A stretch of 55,608 nt of DNA from Emmonsiellopsis sp. PD_33 (Eukaryota; Ascomycota; Eurotiomycetes; Onygenales; Ajellomycetaceae), in NCBI GenBank assembly GCA_032988165.1, contig JANTQF010000227.1, forward strand, positions 1 through 55,608. Direction: 5' to 3'. A program made the translations under genes and the position numbers. The notes under the pieces were generated by a model. That model was not told the DNA's origin, did no database searches, and saw nothing but the letters and a program-made list of their open reading frames with translations. Below, piece after piece: positions 35,777-46,979 of the stretch (the stretch's first letter is position 1; each line of letters opens with the position of its first letter).

Positions 35777-36717
35777 TCATTTTGCCGACCCCATCAACTC
35801 TGACGGAGGGTGGATCACCCCAAGTTCCGCGGGATGATGCCCAGCGGTGGGTGGCTTGTAATCCGCGGGAGCTGCGGCATATGCATAGGGGGGCGCGGGC
35901 GCAGATATCGCGTTCAGTCTTGATCTTCTCTCCATCAGCGCCCACACTAGTGCGGCAACCGCAATCACGCCCAACGGCACGCCGACGCCGGCGCCAATAG
36001 CCGTGTCGCGCGATGCGGGGCATTTCGCCTCGGGCATTGCCGTGCTTGATGGGGTCGGTTCTGATGTCGGTGTGCTGCTGGGGCTGCTGGCGCTTGTGGT
36101 TGTTGGGGGGTCGTCCGAGGTGGTGTTCTTGAGACCTGCGACTCCCTGGATTGCGAAGCCTGGGGCGAGGGAGAAGGGGCTGTCGCCATTCATGCAACCG
36201 ATTTCGCCATCGACGACGGCCGTTCTGCCGCAGCAGTATCTTGACTCGGCGTTGTTGAATTCGAGATGCACAATTGGGAAGCCGATGTAGCGGTTGTAGT
36301 TTGCTAATATGATTGTTTAGTGGGGTTGTGTGGGATGGGAGGGGAGGAGATCGGCAGTAGCTGCATCAAAGCATTTATGGGATGGATAATGATATGGATG
36401 TTGCTGCCCGGAGGGTAGCTGGGGTTATTGAACATACAGCAGGGCGCAAAGCAGCCATCTCCCCAGTTCCTATCTGTGCATGATCCTCTCGACAATACGG
36501 AACCGTGGTCACCCTGGAGGAGGCAGAGACCGTTGGAGAGGCAGATATCGCCTGGATTACAGCAGATAGTGACGCCGTTGCTGGTGCACGGGACGTCTGG
36601 GTATATCGTGCCGTCAAGAGCGTAGCATGTTCGTTTATCGTCGTCGCAAAGTGCTGGCGTTGTGAAGAGAGAAACGAGGAGGGCGAGGGCGAGAGAGACT
36701 GTCGTTGATCGAACCAT
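35777..36717 (-). CDS. Single-pass Cys-rich surface protein
   Basis: Two exons on the minus strand, 36717-36438 and 36303-35777 (donor GTATGT, phase 1), giving 268 residues. Residues 1-24 are a signal peptide (LALALLVSLFTTPALC). The ectodomain carries paired cysteines: CYALDGTIYPDVPC, CCNPGDICLSNGLC, CFAPCC, then RYCCGRT after the intron. This disulfide-rich module is found in many fungal membrane-anchored proteins without known function. A Ser/Thr/Pro stalk of about 45 residues precedes one membrane helix (GAGVGVPLGVIAVAALVWAL) with a following Arg-rich stop-transfer sequence and a short Pro/Ala-rich cytoplasmic tail. It therefore looks like a type I plasma-membrane protein, perhaps a wall sensor or adhesin. 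An upstream in-frame ATG at 36789 would hide the signal peptide. Confidence 0.8.
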
Positions 36718-37918
36718 TTTCGATGTGGACTTGTTCCCAACAGGAAGCGGTGGGGCCGAGGGCGAGAAAGCGATGCGCAAAAACGTCACGGACAGCCTTT
36801 TGTAGCACTTCCAGTGTCGCTGATTCCACCTCCAGCCAGAGGGTCAAGAGAAAGAAGGAGGAGAAGAGGTCGGCCAGCGATAATTATTGCGTCCTCGCCC
36901 TACAGTGATCGGGGGCCCAATCACATTGCTGCGCAGATCCTCAGCCGCGAAATCCGTGGCATCAGGGGCCGTCCTGGATCAAGCCTGAAGGCGAGATGGC
37001 ACTACCCGCCGATGGCGGACTCTGGCGCTAACCCCTGGCTGCTCCTCTGAGGAAGGGAGAGTCATGTTGAGAGAAAGGGTTTCTGGGGACAATCAGATTA
37101 CCCGCATCAAAGTATGCCGCAGACTGTAGTGAGGCCAGATGGATTAAGGTGCTTATCCCGCCGACCATCCGGAATCCCACTTTGCACACCTCCTCTAGCG
37201 GATCAGGCGCGACATGGATCACATTCCTCTTCGTCTTGGGAGGGATTCGACTCCTTGGATCCTTCTAGCGGTTGAGACAGGGCGGAAAGACATGGCTGCC
37301 CATTGGTGGCTCACAGCTCGATTCCCCCCTGGCCATTCTCGCAGGATTCGCAGACTTCCAAGGTTGTGTTCCAGACAGATGGTGGTTGGAGGAAGCTTGT
37401 TGTTGTCGTTGAAGTCGTGGATAAAGGAAGTCCACTTCGGCCCACAGAGTAGTTGCTATTTCGGGCTAGGCCGAACAGCAGAAAGCGACGGCGCAATCCT
37501 TCGTCTCGTCTATTATTAATTCTTGAGACGAGGACGAGGATGAGGATGAATTGGGGATGGGACGAGGATTCTAGCACCGTCCTTCATCTGGCGAGCAGTT
37601 TATTAGCTTCGATGTGGCTGCGTGTCTGTGTTTTGCCAGCCACGGTTTCTTGACCACACACTGCCCACCAGCCGTTGTGCTGTGTTTGGGCGAGTGAAGC
37701 AACCAGCGAGTGTTTGAAGCTCAACGAATGTTGGCGACGCTGGTTGCTGGTATGGATGACGGTGCAGGGAGAAGTCTCTCTATCCGCCAGAACCCGTTCC
37801 CGAATATTCCGGGCGATGGCGTTTATTTAAACGCCCAGTCATGCCGCGACATGGACAAGACAGGTTTCACACGGCGCCACCTGGAATTAGCCTGCTGGAT
37901 ATCTGACTGACCGGAGAG
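36718..37918. other. Intergenic region between two divergent genes
   Basis: 1.2 kb, mixed composition. A few open frames of 60-100 codons on both strands lack any family resemblance. No clear regulatory element can be named. Confidence 0.4.
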
Positions 37919-39511
37919 ATGCAGCTGTCCGACTTACCAACCGAGATAATACGAATGATTGGTGAAGCTCAAACGTCGCTCAACCGCCCCCCTTTTGCCA
38001 ACGATGTCGCCAGCCTCAACGCCCTTGCTCAGACCTGCCGCCGCTTTAATCAGATTCTCACTCCCTACCTCTACCGTTTCAATGCGCGTTATCAAGACAG
38101 TTCTGCTCTGGTGTGGGCTGTACGGAATGCCATGAGGCGCACCGCTGAGATAGCCCTGGACAATAAGGCTGATGTCCATGTTTCGCTTGACGACCATGGT
38201 TTTCCTGTCAACTCCAAAACTCGACAACCCGGCTTGCGCTACATTGCTACCCTTTACTATCGGTTCTACCCTCCAGACAAACTCAACAATATAGGGCTGT
38301 TAACCCAAGCATTCATGAGGTTACCAATAGGTCTTATGGAGGCAGTAGAGTACTGCACTGGGGAAAGTGTTCCATGTGCGGACACGGTAGCCAACTACGA
38401 CCGCGTAATCGAATTATTGATCGATAGGGGGATTGATATAGAAAGGGCAGATGTACTATATCGACGAATGGACCGGGTGAGCTTTGGATTAACGGCACTC
38501 CATCGCGCCGCATATGCCGGTTATGAAAGTTTGGTTCAGTTGCTACTCGAGAAAGGCGCTAATGTCGACGCGACAGTGGGCTTCACCAACTACACCCCCC
38601 TTTTTTTTGCAGTGCGAACTGACGGGGGGAATCGCAATAAATGGCGAAGAGATGACCCGTGGAAACTACAGTGGGCCCCTAGGAAGCAACGAGTAGTGCG
38701 AATGTTACTGGAACACGGGGCCGATGTCAACGCCAGGACCGACTTCGGGAATACGCCGCTACACTACGCGGTATATTGTCCTATCATAGTTCGAATTTTA
38801 CTCGAATATGGAGCGGATGTCACAGAGAGTGATAAAGACGGAGGAACACCGCTGCATTTCGCTGTTTACCACCTACCCTATGGCCCGTCTTTTCTCGCCT
38901 GCGATGGACGGTATAGACGAGATATTTGTGCAATAAAATCTACTATCCGGATGTTACTTGAACACGGGGCAAACATCGATGCGAGAGATAGACACGGTGC
39001 CACGCCACTCCATTTCGCCTCTAGGTTTCCGGAAGTGGAGGCCGCACAAATACTTCTTGAATGCGGTGCTGATGTCCATGCTGTGGGTGAGGATGGTGGG
39101 TCAGCAATACATTATGCATTGGACGCCAGTCAAGGCAAAGGTACTGGTAGACCTCGTGCTGACGGCCGGGCAATTTTCCGCATGTTGATCGAGTTTGGGG
39201 CAAATATCAACCGCCCAGCGAATAACGGAGTGGCGCCACTGCATCGGGCTGCGGCTTACGGCGATCTGGAGATGGTCGGTGTCTTGATCGAACATGGTGC
39301 GGCGGTCCAAGCCAGGGATGACTATGGCTTCAGCCCGTTGCGGTATGCTGTCGAGGGGCTAAATGGAACGTTGTGTAAATACGCGCATAGATTTTCTTTC
39401 ATTTCCGGCTTTGATGCGTCGGTTAAAAGTCGCTTCGCCGTTCCCTGTTATTATGAGGGAGTTGTTCGATTTCTTTCGCTTTACCAAAGATCTAGACTTC
39501 TGACGCAATGA
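37919..39511 (+). CDS. F-box and ankyrin-repeat protein
   Basis: Intronless, 530 residues. Residues 3-50 resemble an F-box-like start (LSDLPTEIIRMIGE..., then LNALAQTCRRFNQILTPYLY), the usual N-terminal module of fungal F-box proteins that binds Skp1. From about residue 160 come ankyrin repeats, each with the pattern G.TPLH.A and LLE.GAD(V/I): FGLTALHRAAYAGY, LLEKGANVDA, LLEHGADVNART, TPLHYAVYC, DGGTPLHFAVY, GATPLHFASRF and APLHRAAAYGDLEMV. Two repeats contain insertions, at about residues 240-255 and 325-340. Such proteins probably recruit targets to an SCF ubiquitin ligase, with ankyrins as the binding surface. The target is unknown. The family expands lineage-specifically in Eurotiomycetes. 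Confidence 0.88.
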   Translation: MQLSDLPTEIIRMIGEAQTSLNRPPFANDVASLNALAQTCRRFNQILTPYLYRFNARYQDSSALVWAVRNAMRRTAEIALDNKADVHVSLDDHGFPVNSKTRQPGLRYIATLYYRFYPPDKLNNIGLLTQAFMRLPIGLMEAVEYCTGESVPCADTVANYDRVIELLIDRGIDIERADVLYRRMDRVSFGLTALHRAAYAGYESLVQLLLEKGANVDATVGFTNYTPLFFAVRTDGGNRNKWRRDDPWKLQWAPRKQRVVRMLLEHGADVNARTDFGNTPLHYAVYCPIIVRILLEYGADVTESDKDGGTPLHFAVYHLPYGPSFLACDGRYRRDICAIKSTIRMLLEHGANIDARDRHGATPLHFASRFPEVEAAQILLECGADVHAVGEDGGSAIHYALDASQGKGTGRPRADGRAIFRMLIEFGANINRPANNGVAPLHRAAAYGDLEMVGVLIEHGAAVQARDDYGFSPLRYAVEGLNGTLCKYAHRFSFISGFDASVKSRFAVPCYYEGVVRFLSLYQRSRLLTQ

Positions 39512-39800
39512 ACTGAAATTGGGACAGGCTGTTTGGGAATCGGAAAACATGCCATGTGGTAGATTAAATACCTTGAGAATGAATTATAAATCATATACAA
39601 TTTCCTGTTCTCGTTGTCTGTCGTCGTAGAAATAAGGTTTGATATCACATGACGCCGCTTAGGGCAAGGACGCGCGAAACCCTAAGCGCGCGCACTAGCG
39701 GCCGCGACAAACTTTCAAAATTGGCAACCTCAACCTCTCGTCTGGGATTTTCTTGCTGCAACCCGATCTCCAACTCTCGTCGCCGACATCATCAACAGAG
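39512..39800. promoter_or_regulatory. rps22 promoter with Tbf1-like and Cbf1-like motifs
   Basis: TCACATGAC at 39645-39653 resembles a Cbf1 site. It is followed by TTAGGGC (reverse GCCCTAA, 39659-39665) and AAACCCTAA (39677-39685), two inverted copies of the RCCCTAA motif bound by Tbf1. Tbf1 together with Cbf1 is the ancestral regulator of ribosomal-protein genes in ascomycetes, and here the sites lie just above the predicted transcription start of a ribosomal-protein gene. The motifs are visible; their use is inferred. Confidence 0.6.
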
Positions 39801-40254
39801 GTATGTGAAATCCACCAGTGACTCCCATGTCGTCCGGTTCCACGGCCCCTCAGCTAGTCTGGGAAGAAGCAATCGTCTTGGATGCCCGGCGAGGCGCAGA
39901 ATCGTGATGTCGATTTCAGCCGTCGGATCGCAGGACGATACGCTTCTTCCCCTTCCCAGCACGGGCTTAAGAACCCCCCAAATGGCCTCTCGTTGGAAGA
40001 AACGAATCTCGACGAGAGGGGGGGCACTCTTTGCGCTCGAAAAAGACTGCTGAAGGCTAACTTATTCTCCCTGTCTTGCGATGAAATGTTGCGGAATGGG
40101 CTTCTTGTTTCTTCTTCCCTACCCAAGAAGGGCAAGGGGAGGGGGAAACAAAAGTCTGTTCTTGTTACATTTTCATCGCTTGCATTTGGTCTGCTTGTGA
40201 TGAAATATAGATACCTCATTTCCTCGTGTTCTACCCTCGATTTGAGAATCTCAG
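39801..40254 (+). other. Probable 5'-UTR intron of rps22
   Basis: A strong donor (CAGAG|GTATGTG) at 39801 and an acceptor (TCTCAG) at 40254, 21 bases before the ATG, would define a 454-base leader intron. Long leader introns are common in fungal ribosomal-protein genes. Open frames in this stretch are not thought to be coding. Confidence 0.5.
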
Positions 40255-40275
40255 TTCCGATTCAATACCGCCAAA

Positions 40276-41046
40276 ATGGTCAAGACTAGTGTCCTCAATG
40301 ATGCGCTGAACGCCATCAACAACGCCGAGAAGTCCGGCAAGCGCCAGGTCCTCATCAGACCTAGCTCCAAGGTCATTGTCAAGTTCTTGTCTGTTATGCA
40401 GAAGCATGGTGAGTCGGGCAATTATTTTTCTTTTCATTTCTGCGTTTTGCTATTTCAATTGTGTTGTTCGAAACTGCCTGTCCATGTCGAGGGGGGAGAT
40501 TTTGTACGAACGACAAAACGTTCGGGCTGATAACTAGGCGGCGCTCTCGAATTATAAACCCACTCTACGACGTCTGCCCTTTAAATGCCCGATATATCAG
40601 ATTATTGGCGAAGATCTTACAAGTTTCCTATCTGGCTATTAACTTAGTTCTTTATTGGTGGTTGGCAACATTTAATTCATCGCCACATTTACTGACTCTT
40701 TTTTCTTTTTAATCAGGCTACATTGGCGAGTTCGAGGAGGTCGATGACCACCGCTCCGGCAAGATCGTCGTCCAGCTTAACGGACGGTATGCTTCCTCCC
40801 TTTTTTCAAACCCAGCTATCGGAGAGTTTAGTCTAACCCATTTCTTTTGAAAATAGCCTTAACAAGACCGGTGTCATCTCTCCCCGCTACAACGTCCAGC
40901 TCCGTGACCTCGAGAAGTGGGTCGTCAGACTCCTTCCCTCCCGTCAGTTCGGTTACATCGTCCTGACCACCTCTGCCGGTATCATGGACCACGAGGAGGC
41001 CAGACGCAAGCACGTTGCTGGCAAGATCATCGGATTCTTCTACTAG
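40276..41046 (+). CDS. rps22: 40S ribosomal protein uS8 (Rps22/S15a)
   Basis: Three exons, 40276-40408, 40717-40786 and 40857-41046, phases 1 and 2, giving 130 residues, exactly the usual length of uS8. The sequence starts MVKTSVLNDALNAINNAEK and continues RQVLIRPSSKVIVKFL, GYIGEFEEVDDHRSGKIVV, NKTGVISPRYNV and SRQFGYIVLTTSAGIMDHEEA, which are near-invariant blocks of the eukaryotic protein. It binds 18S rRNA in the body of the small subunit. Introns interrupt codons 45 and 68. The promoter holds Tbf1/Cbf1-type motifs and the leader probably contains an intron. The gene appears fully functional. Confidence 0.97.
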
Positions 41047-41522
41047 ATACCAAAACGGCCGTAAAAAACATCCAAAAAGTTAAATGATTTAGTGGGGTCA
41101 TTGGGTTTCTAGGGGCGGTTTATAGACGGCTGATTTTTTCCTGTTCCTTTGAGCGGCGTCTCTAATCGGGTTCGATGATGATGGGAACTTTTGCTCGGGA
41201 CTGTAGATATCTTGTCTTTGTAATTCTGTCCTTGATAATGAATACTCTTTGACCTTTCTACACTATTGCTATGGTTGTTGTGGTGGTTTCGTATTTTGTC
41301 ATCGGTAAAACAAAGGAGAGCCGAGGTGGTTTGTTCACCGCCCGAGCCGGCTCGATTCTGCCGAACAAATTCCCCAGATCAACAGACCGTAGAACTCCAC
41401 GACCCTTCATCTTCTGTCAATAATTAGATCAAACAATAATTCGATCCTCTCTTTACCCTGAAAACAATCCCTGCTTCTCCCCCTCTCTTCAAAGAAGCAG
41501 CAATTCCCCTCTCTACCATCCA

Positions 41523-42805
41523 ATGCCCCTCACCCACATCTACGTGACCCGGCACGGTGTATGTCCCTCCTCCCCCCACCCATATCTCAACCCCCAAACT
41601 AACAAACGCGCAGCACCGCCTAAACTGGACCATAGACCTAAACACCGGCACCTACCACTCCGTCTACCCGACGCCCACCGGCATCCCCGTCGACCCGCCC
41701 CTCACGGGTCCCGGCGTGCGGCAATCGCATGAACTAGCCGCGCACATCAACAGCGACGAGTTCTCGCCGAAGCCGTGCAGGATCTACTGCAGTCCATTCT
41801 ATAGGTGTTTGCAGACTATCCAGCCGACGGTTGAGGCGCTGAGGGCTAGGCAGGAGGTGGAGAGGAAGGGGGATGTGGATTTGGATGTGAGGTTGGAGAA
41901 TGGGCTTGGGTGAGTGGTCCTTTTTTTTTTTAGCTATGCGGCAGGCTTTTGATGCCGTTAATTAATTATAATTCCGCGCGGGATATATATTTGACAAGAG
42001 ACGTCTATATACTAACCTAACAATCCCAAAACCAAACAGCGAATGGTTCGGCTCCTCCTCAACCTTCACCCACCCCTCCCCTCCCACCCCCTCAACCCTC
42101 CAACCCCTCTTCCCAACCCTCCTCCCCGCCCCCGCCCCCACCCCCTCCTCCACTCCAAACAATCACACCCCACACCTCCGCCCCTCCCCCAACGGCGAAA
42201 ACATAGCAACCCTCCACAACCGCCTCGCCACAACCCTCCACCTCCTAATCGCCCAAGTCGACGCCGAACTCGCCATCTACGAACGCAACCACCCGTCCGA
42301 AGCGAACCAGAGCCGCGCGATCTTGATCTGCTCGCATGCTGCGCCGATCATTGCGATGGGCAGGGCGTTGACGGGGCGGATGCCGGGGGATACGGCGGTG
42401 GAGGATTTTAGGCCGTTTACGGCGAGTTTGGCGACGTTTGTGAGGAGGGGGGGGGATGAGGATGGGGTGGAGGTGGAGGTGGAGATGGGGATGGAGACGG
42501 AGGAGAGGGAGGTGATTGATGGGAAGGATGTGCCGAGGTGGAAGGGCGGGGTCGGGGTTGGTGGGGGGTGGGAGTGTGTTGGGAATGGGGAGTGTGGGTT
42601 TTTGAGTGGTGGGGAGGAGAGGGGGTGGTATGTATTCCCTCTTTATTGTTTTCTTTTCCTTTTACCTTACTTTTGGACTTGTTTTGCTGATGTTCTCTCT
42701 AGGCATTTTAATGGGGAGGAGGATTTCGATACGACGCCTGTGGCGTTGGCGGGTCCGTCGGGGGCTCGTACGGATGAGATTGCGGCTTCGGTTGCGAAGT
42801 TGTGA
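41523..42805 (+). CDS. Histidine-phosphatase (phosphoglycerate-mutase-like) family protein
   Basis: Four exons, 41523-41558, 41614-41909, 42040-42627 and 42703-42805, giving 340 residues. The catalytic R-H-G motif ends exon 1 (IYVTRHG) and continues with HRLNW after the intron. YCSPFYRCLQTIQPT supplies the second conserved Arg, and ICSHAAPIIAMGRAL the second catalytic His, so the phosphatase site is complete. Low-complexity inserts separate the blocks: a Pro/Ser/Thr-rich run after EWFGSSSTF, and a Glu/Gly/Val-rich run after FVRRGG. The C-terminal HFNGEEDFDT is characteristic of a fungal branch related to the tau55/Tfc7 subunit of TFIIIC, but that assignment is uncertain. The substrate may be a phosphosugar or a phosphoprotein. 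Exon 3 flips from C-rich to G-rich at about 42,260-42,400. Confidence 0.82.
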
Positions 42806-43276
42806 GGTTTTCGCTGGTTGTTATGTGTTTTATACCCATACGAGCAGATACCCCCTAGTTGATTAGAGGTGCGAGGTACTGTCTTCTTTAGATGGAGAGT
42901 ATTCCCTTGCGTATTGAGCTCTGCTATGTTGATTTGCTTTGTGATTTCTGCTTTGTATTGCCCGATGTTTGAATGAATGCATGTATACCCAAGTACACAA
43001 TTGACTTACCTGGTTAGAGGCTGGCAGGTACAGGAATATAGATTAATTCTCTCTGTGAGTTTGTTCCCTATTTTTATATTTTCCACAGAACCAAAGACAC
43101 CGGAAAGACCATTCTCAGATTTCATAAGGTATTATTAACATTAGGACTATAGCTTTCATATATATCCCATCAATCTAATCTATATGCACGCTGAACAACG
43201 CTCAAGAAACCAAGCACGAAAACAAAAACGTCTGAGCAAAAAGAGAAAGGGAAAAAAAAAGACTCTAAAAGCCAAA
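42806..43276. other. Intergenic region between convergent genes
   Basis: About 470 bases of mixed to AT-rich sequence, probably the two 3' untranslated regions. An A-rich stretch at 43,200-43,265 precedes the stop of the minus-strand gene. No further feature is seen. Confidence 0.45.
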
Positions 43277-43930
43277 TTAGCAAGTATACTCAATGAACCA
43301 CCCAGTCTCCTCATTCTGCACCATCGCAACCTCGCCCTCTTCCCTCAATGAAGTCCTATAGGTCATCTCCTCCGCACACTCCTCATCGAACCCAACACTA
43401 TGGTTATGCGCGCCCTGCACCTGCGGCCAATTCGTGAAATCCGCACCGCCAACTTCCGACAGAGAACCATCAGCCTCAACGCGCTCAACCTTCGTCAGCC
43501 CGTTGCCGGACACGGTAAACTGGCGCTCCTCAGGCACCGACCAGCCGAAATCGCACTTCTTCGCGTCCGCGGGGAGCTTGAATGTGAGCTGCTGCCCGGC
43601 TTCGGGCTCGAGGTAGATGTCCTTGCCGATGGTGGGTTGGGCCGTGCCGTCATAGACGACTTTCATTTCGGGGAGGAAGACGCGGGTCTTCTGGCCTGGT
43701 GTGCAGGTTGTGGGAGGCGGGGTGGTGGTGTCGTCTGGGCAGCCGTTGGTGGCGGCGCAGGCGTCGACGCTGCAGCAGCCGTAGAATTTGGATTGGTAGC
43801 AGGCGTAGTAGGAGGTTCCTGCGGGGCATTCGGAGCGGGCTGTGAGGGGGTTGTTGTTTCTTGGGAGGGCGGAGGTGAGGGTTCCTGCGCCGGCGACGGC
43901 GAGGAGGAGGGAGGTTTGCCAGAATTGCAT
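43277..43930 (-). CDS. Small secreted Cys-containing protein
   Basis: Intronless, 217 residues. The first 21 residues form a signal peptide (LLLAVAGAGTLTSALP), followed by a probable Kex2-like region (PRNNNPLTARSECP) and a Cys-rich segment (CPAGTSYYACYQSKFYGCC, then DACAATNGCP), which resembles a knot-like head seen in many small secreted fungal proteins. A Thr/Pro linker (DDTTTPPPTTC) leads to a beta-rich tail ending EETGWFIEYTC. There is no membrane helix or GPI signal, so it should be released to the medium or wall. No enzymatic motif is seen; the role could lie in host or environment interaction. The promoter is shared with no other gene, and the next 900 bases are gene-free. Confidence 0.75.
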   Translation of the reverse strand: MQFWQTSLLLAVAGAGTLTSALPRNNNPLTARSECPAGTSYYACYQSKFYGCCSVDACAATNGCPDDTTTPPPTTCTPGQKTRVFLPEMKVVYDGTAQPTIGKDIYLEPEAGQQLTFKLPADAKKCDFGWSVPEERQFTVSGNGLTKVERVEADGSLSEVGGADFTNWPQVQGAHNHSVGFDEECAEEMTYRTSLREEGEVAMVQNEETGWFIEYTC

Positions 43931-44855
43931 TGTGGTGGTTTGGTGGGTTTGGTTGGTTGGGGAGTTGGTTTGAGGAGTTGTTTTTGGTTTTTAGGAGTTT
44001 GTTGAGGAGGATTGGATTGATTAATTAACGGATTAATTAATCGGTAGGTTGATTGATTGGATTGTGATGATGAATGGAAAAGAGAAGTCTATCCGGGGAA
44101 TCTTGGACATATTTATATTTCGAAGCCATCCCCGGCTCCAGGATTTGTCTCGAAAACCTCGTCCCTCTAGCCCCCTTCCCAAGCCCGGAGCAGCAGCATC
44201 GTGCTGACGGGTTGTCCCACAAGGCACGGCCAAGCAGGCGGAGCAATCCTTCCAAAGTCAATTGCACGGCATCGCGAACTCTCGCCAAGGGCTAGGGATG
44301 GGGCACAGGGCGAGCTACCAGCAAAGCTCTGCTGGCCAGCTCCGCGATCTGCGGTCAGGCAATCCTACTATGCACTGCTACAAACCGGAAATGTACGTCA
44401 ACGTCGTCAAGAAAAGATTGATGTTACATTTAGCCGCCACCGCCCGTCAGCCGCAGCAGTTTGCCGCGCTTTTAGCGGCTTAGCCGCCTCCCAGGCCTAA
44501 ATATAGCCCAGCACTGCCCCCGGACTCCCGGAGAATTGGTGTAAAAATACTTCGAGCTGGCTGGCTTCTAAGGCTTGATCCTTTTTGGTCCAGTTGAAAG
44601 TTCGACAATTGGATAGTTCTTGGACAACTCACCCCACACAGAATTCCGCGGACAGGATGCTGCTATTTTGGAACACTGATGATTTCGCTGGCAGCTCTGC
44701 TAAAGGCATCCTCCTCCGTGCGCCAAGCAGGAATATTACTCAAATCCCATTCGGAGTCACTCCATCTTCTTGTACACAAGTTCCCAACCTTCCGCCTCCA
44801 TTCCTGGTGGATTGCCAATAATCATTACTACCTTTCCATCCTCACGCCCCTTGAG
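43931..44855. other. Gene-free region up to the transposon boundary
   Basis: No supported gene. Short repeats of T/G-rich sequence (GGTTTGGTTGG...) occur at 43,930-44,060, consistent with the leader of the secreted-protein gene. The transposon-derived block starts at about 44,856. Confidence 0.45.
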
Positions 44856-46052
44856 AGCGTGTGATAATGACCGGGATGACTTCGCTAATGACCGGGGAAA
44901 AAAAACGACTAAGTTGAAAAAAGCATAGTGTGTACATAGGATTACATAGAAATTAGTATGTGAAACCATGTATTTAAATGCACCAACCCCAACCACCACT
45001 TCAAAAGCCAGGGAGAAAGGGGGAAGATGACTAAGCTCACTTAGTCATCAAATATCATATTATACACCATTTTAATTGGAATTTTTTGGTGAATTCAAAT
45101 ATGAAATCAGATTTTAAAAATATTAAATATTAAGATAATTATAATAAAAATAAACTTTTAATATTATATTTTTTTATTTTTCTATTAGTTTTAATAATAT
45201 ATTTAAGTATATTAATTAAACTTAGTAAAAATATTAATTTATATTATTATATATAAAATTTAAAATTTTAAAAAAATATTTTTATTATATTTAAAGAAAA
45301 TTTAAGAAATAATTATAAATTATATTTTTTATAATTTAATTTACTTTTAATTATATAATTAATATTTCTAATAAAAAATTGATTTTATTAGTATATAATA
45401 TTTAAATATATTGATTAAACTTAGTAAAAATACTGATTTATATATAAAATTAAAATTAAATGTAATAAATTTAATTTAAATAATAAAATTTAATATATTA
45501 AATTTAGTGAAAGTATTAATTTATATATAATTATAAAAAGTTTAAAGTTAATATTAATATTAGTAATTTTATATTTATATTTTAATAAATAAGTTATAAA
45601 TATTTTAAATAAATTATAAACTATAAATTATATATAAATTATTTAAATAATAAAGTTAATTTTAATTTTAATTTTATTTTTATATATAAGTATTAATCAT
45701 ATAATCTAAAATCAATTTTTATTAAAATATATAATATTCATAATTATAAGTCTACTTTTATTATAGCTTTTTAAATATCTAATATTTTTAAGATCTAATT
45801 TTATATTTAAATTTAGCAGAAGAATCTAATTCAAACAGTATATAATATAACATATGATGACTAAGCTATTAGTAAGTGAACCTGCAGTGTGAAGGTTGAA
45901 AGAGGAGATAGTGAGTAGAATTAATGTATAAAGTACTCATCTTAACACTGAGGAATTTCTATGTAAGGCCTATATACATACTATACTTTTTTCAACTTAG
46001 TGGTTTTTTTTCCCAGTTATTAGCTAACTTATCCTAGTTATTATCACACACT
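44856..46052. mobile_element. 1.2 kb non-autonomous element with long terminal inverted repeats
   Basis: The left end (AGCGTGTGATAATGACCGGG...) and the reverse complement of the right end (AGTGTGTGATAATAACTAGG...) match over at least 100 bases, and a second matching block (CTTAGTCATCA...) lies 184 bases in from the left end and 186 in from the right end, so the inverted repeats extend to about 220 bases. The shared segment includes TAATGACCGGG twice in the left copy, a subterminal direct repeat that could be a transposase binding site. Most differences between the ends are G-to-A or C-to-T in the right copy, a RIP-like pattern. The interior (about 45,100-45,840) is nearly pure A+T with no frame. 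No target-site duplication could be recognised at the ends. Confidence 0.75.
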
Positions 46053-46979
46053 ACTGACAGCTATCATCTGAACTGTTAGCCCTGTTTCTCTTTAGCCTTT
46101 CCTATAATATTAACTTCAACATGCTCAAAGCAAGCAAGCAACTAATCAAACAAATAAAGGCCATATTCAGTGTAACTCATATTTTTAACAAAATATAGTA
46201 AGCTAATACCTTCTGGGTAACTTTCTATCTCTTATTATTTTTAAATGGTCAGAAAGATCTAAGTATTCAGTGATTTAAGTAATTTTCATAATTTAAATGC
46301 TTTCTAATGATGTTTTATTAATTTTAACTTTAGTAGCATTTAATAATATAAAAAGTAAAGATTTTCATTTAAATTAAATAAAATTAGTTAATTTTTCAGT
46401 AAGAAGGCCTTCAGTAAAAAGATACTATCTAAAAGTAATATCTTTTCACTAAAGGTTTCTGTAACATATTTTTATACATCTTCCTTCACATTTTTTAATG
46501 ATATTTTAATGATATTTTAATAATTTAATTTAGAAATATAATATTAGCAAATCAGCAGTAGCAATATGAGGATGACATTCTAAAAGAACTTAAAAGAAAC
46601 TATTAATAGTTAATCTATTAAATAGCTAGTAAGGTAGTAGCTCAAACTGCAGTGTATGTATCAATTAGTCTATATAGTATATATATAGATGAATTCTATA
46701 GCTATCAATTTATAATGCAGCTTCTTAACCCTGACATGCACATTTAGTAGGTGAAGAATATAATGAGAATGAATCTTAATATAATGATTAAACTCATTAA
46801 ATAGCTCTGAATAAATATAGATCTTACTAAATCAAGTCAATTAAATATTATAAAGATTAAATAGAAGGTATTAATATTTCTATATATCATTATTTAAAGG
46901 GTATTCTATTAGAATGCTGTGGAGATGTTCTAACATTCAATTACAATTATTTTAATATTAGTATATAATTATTAAATTA

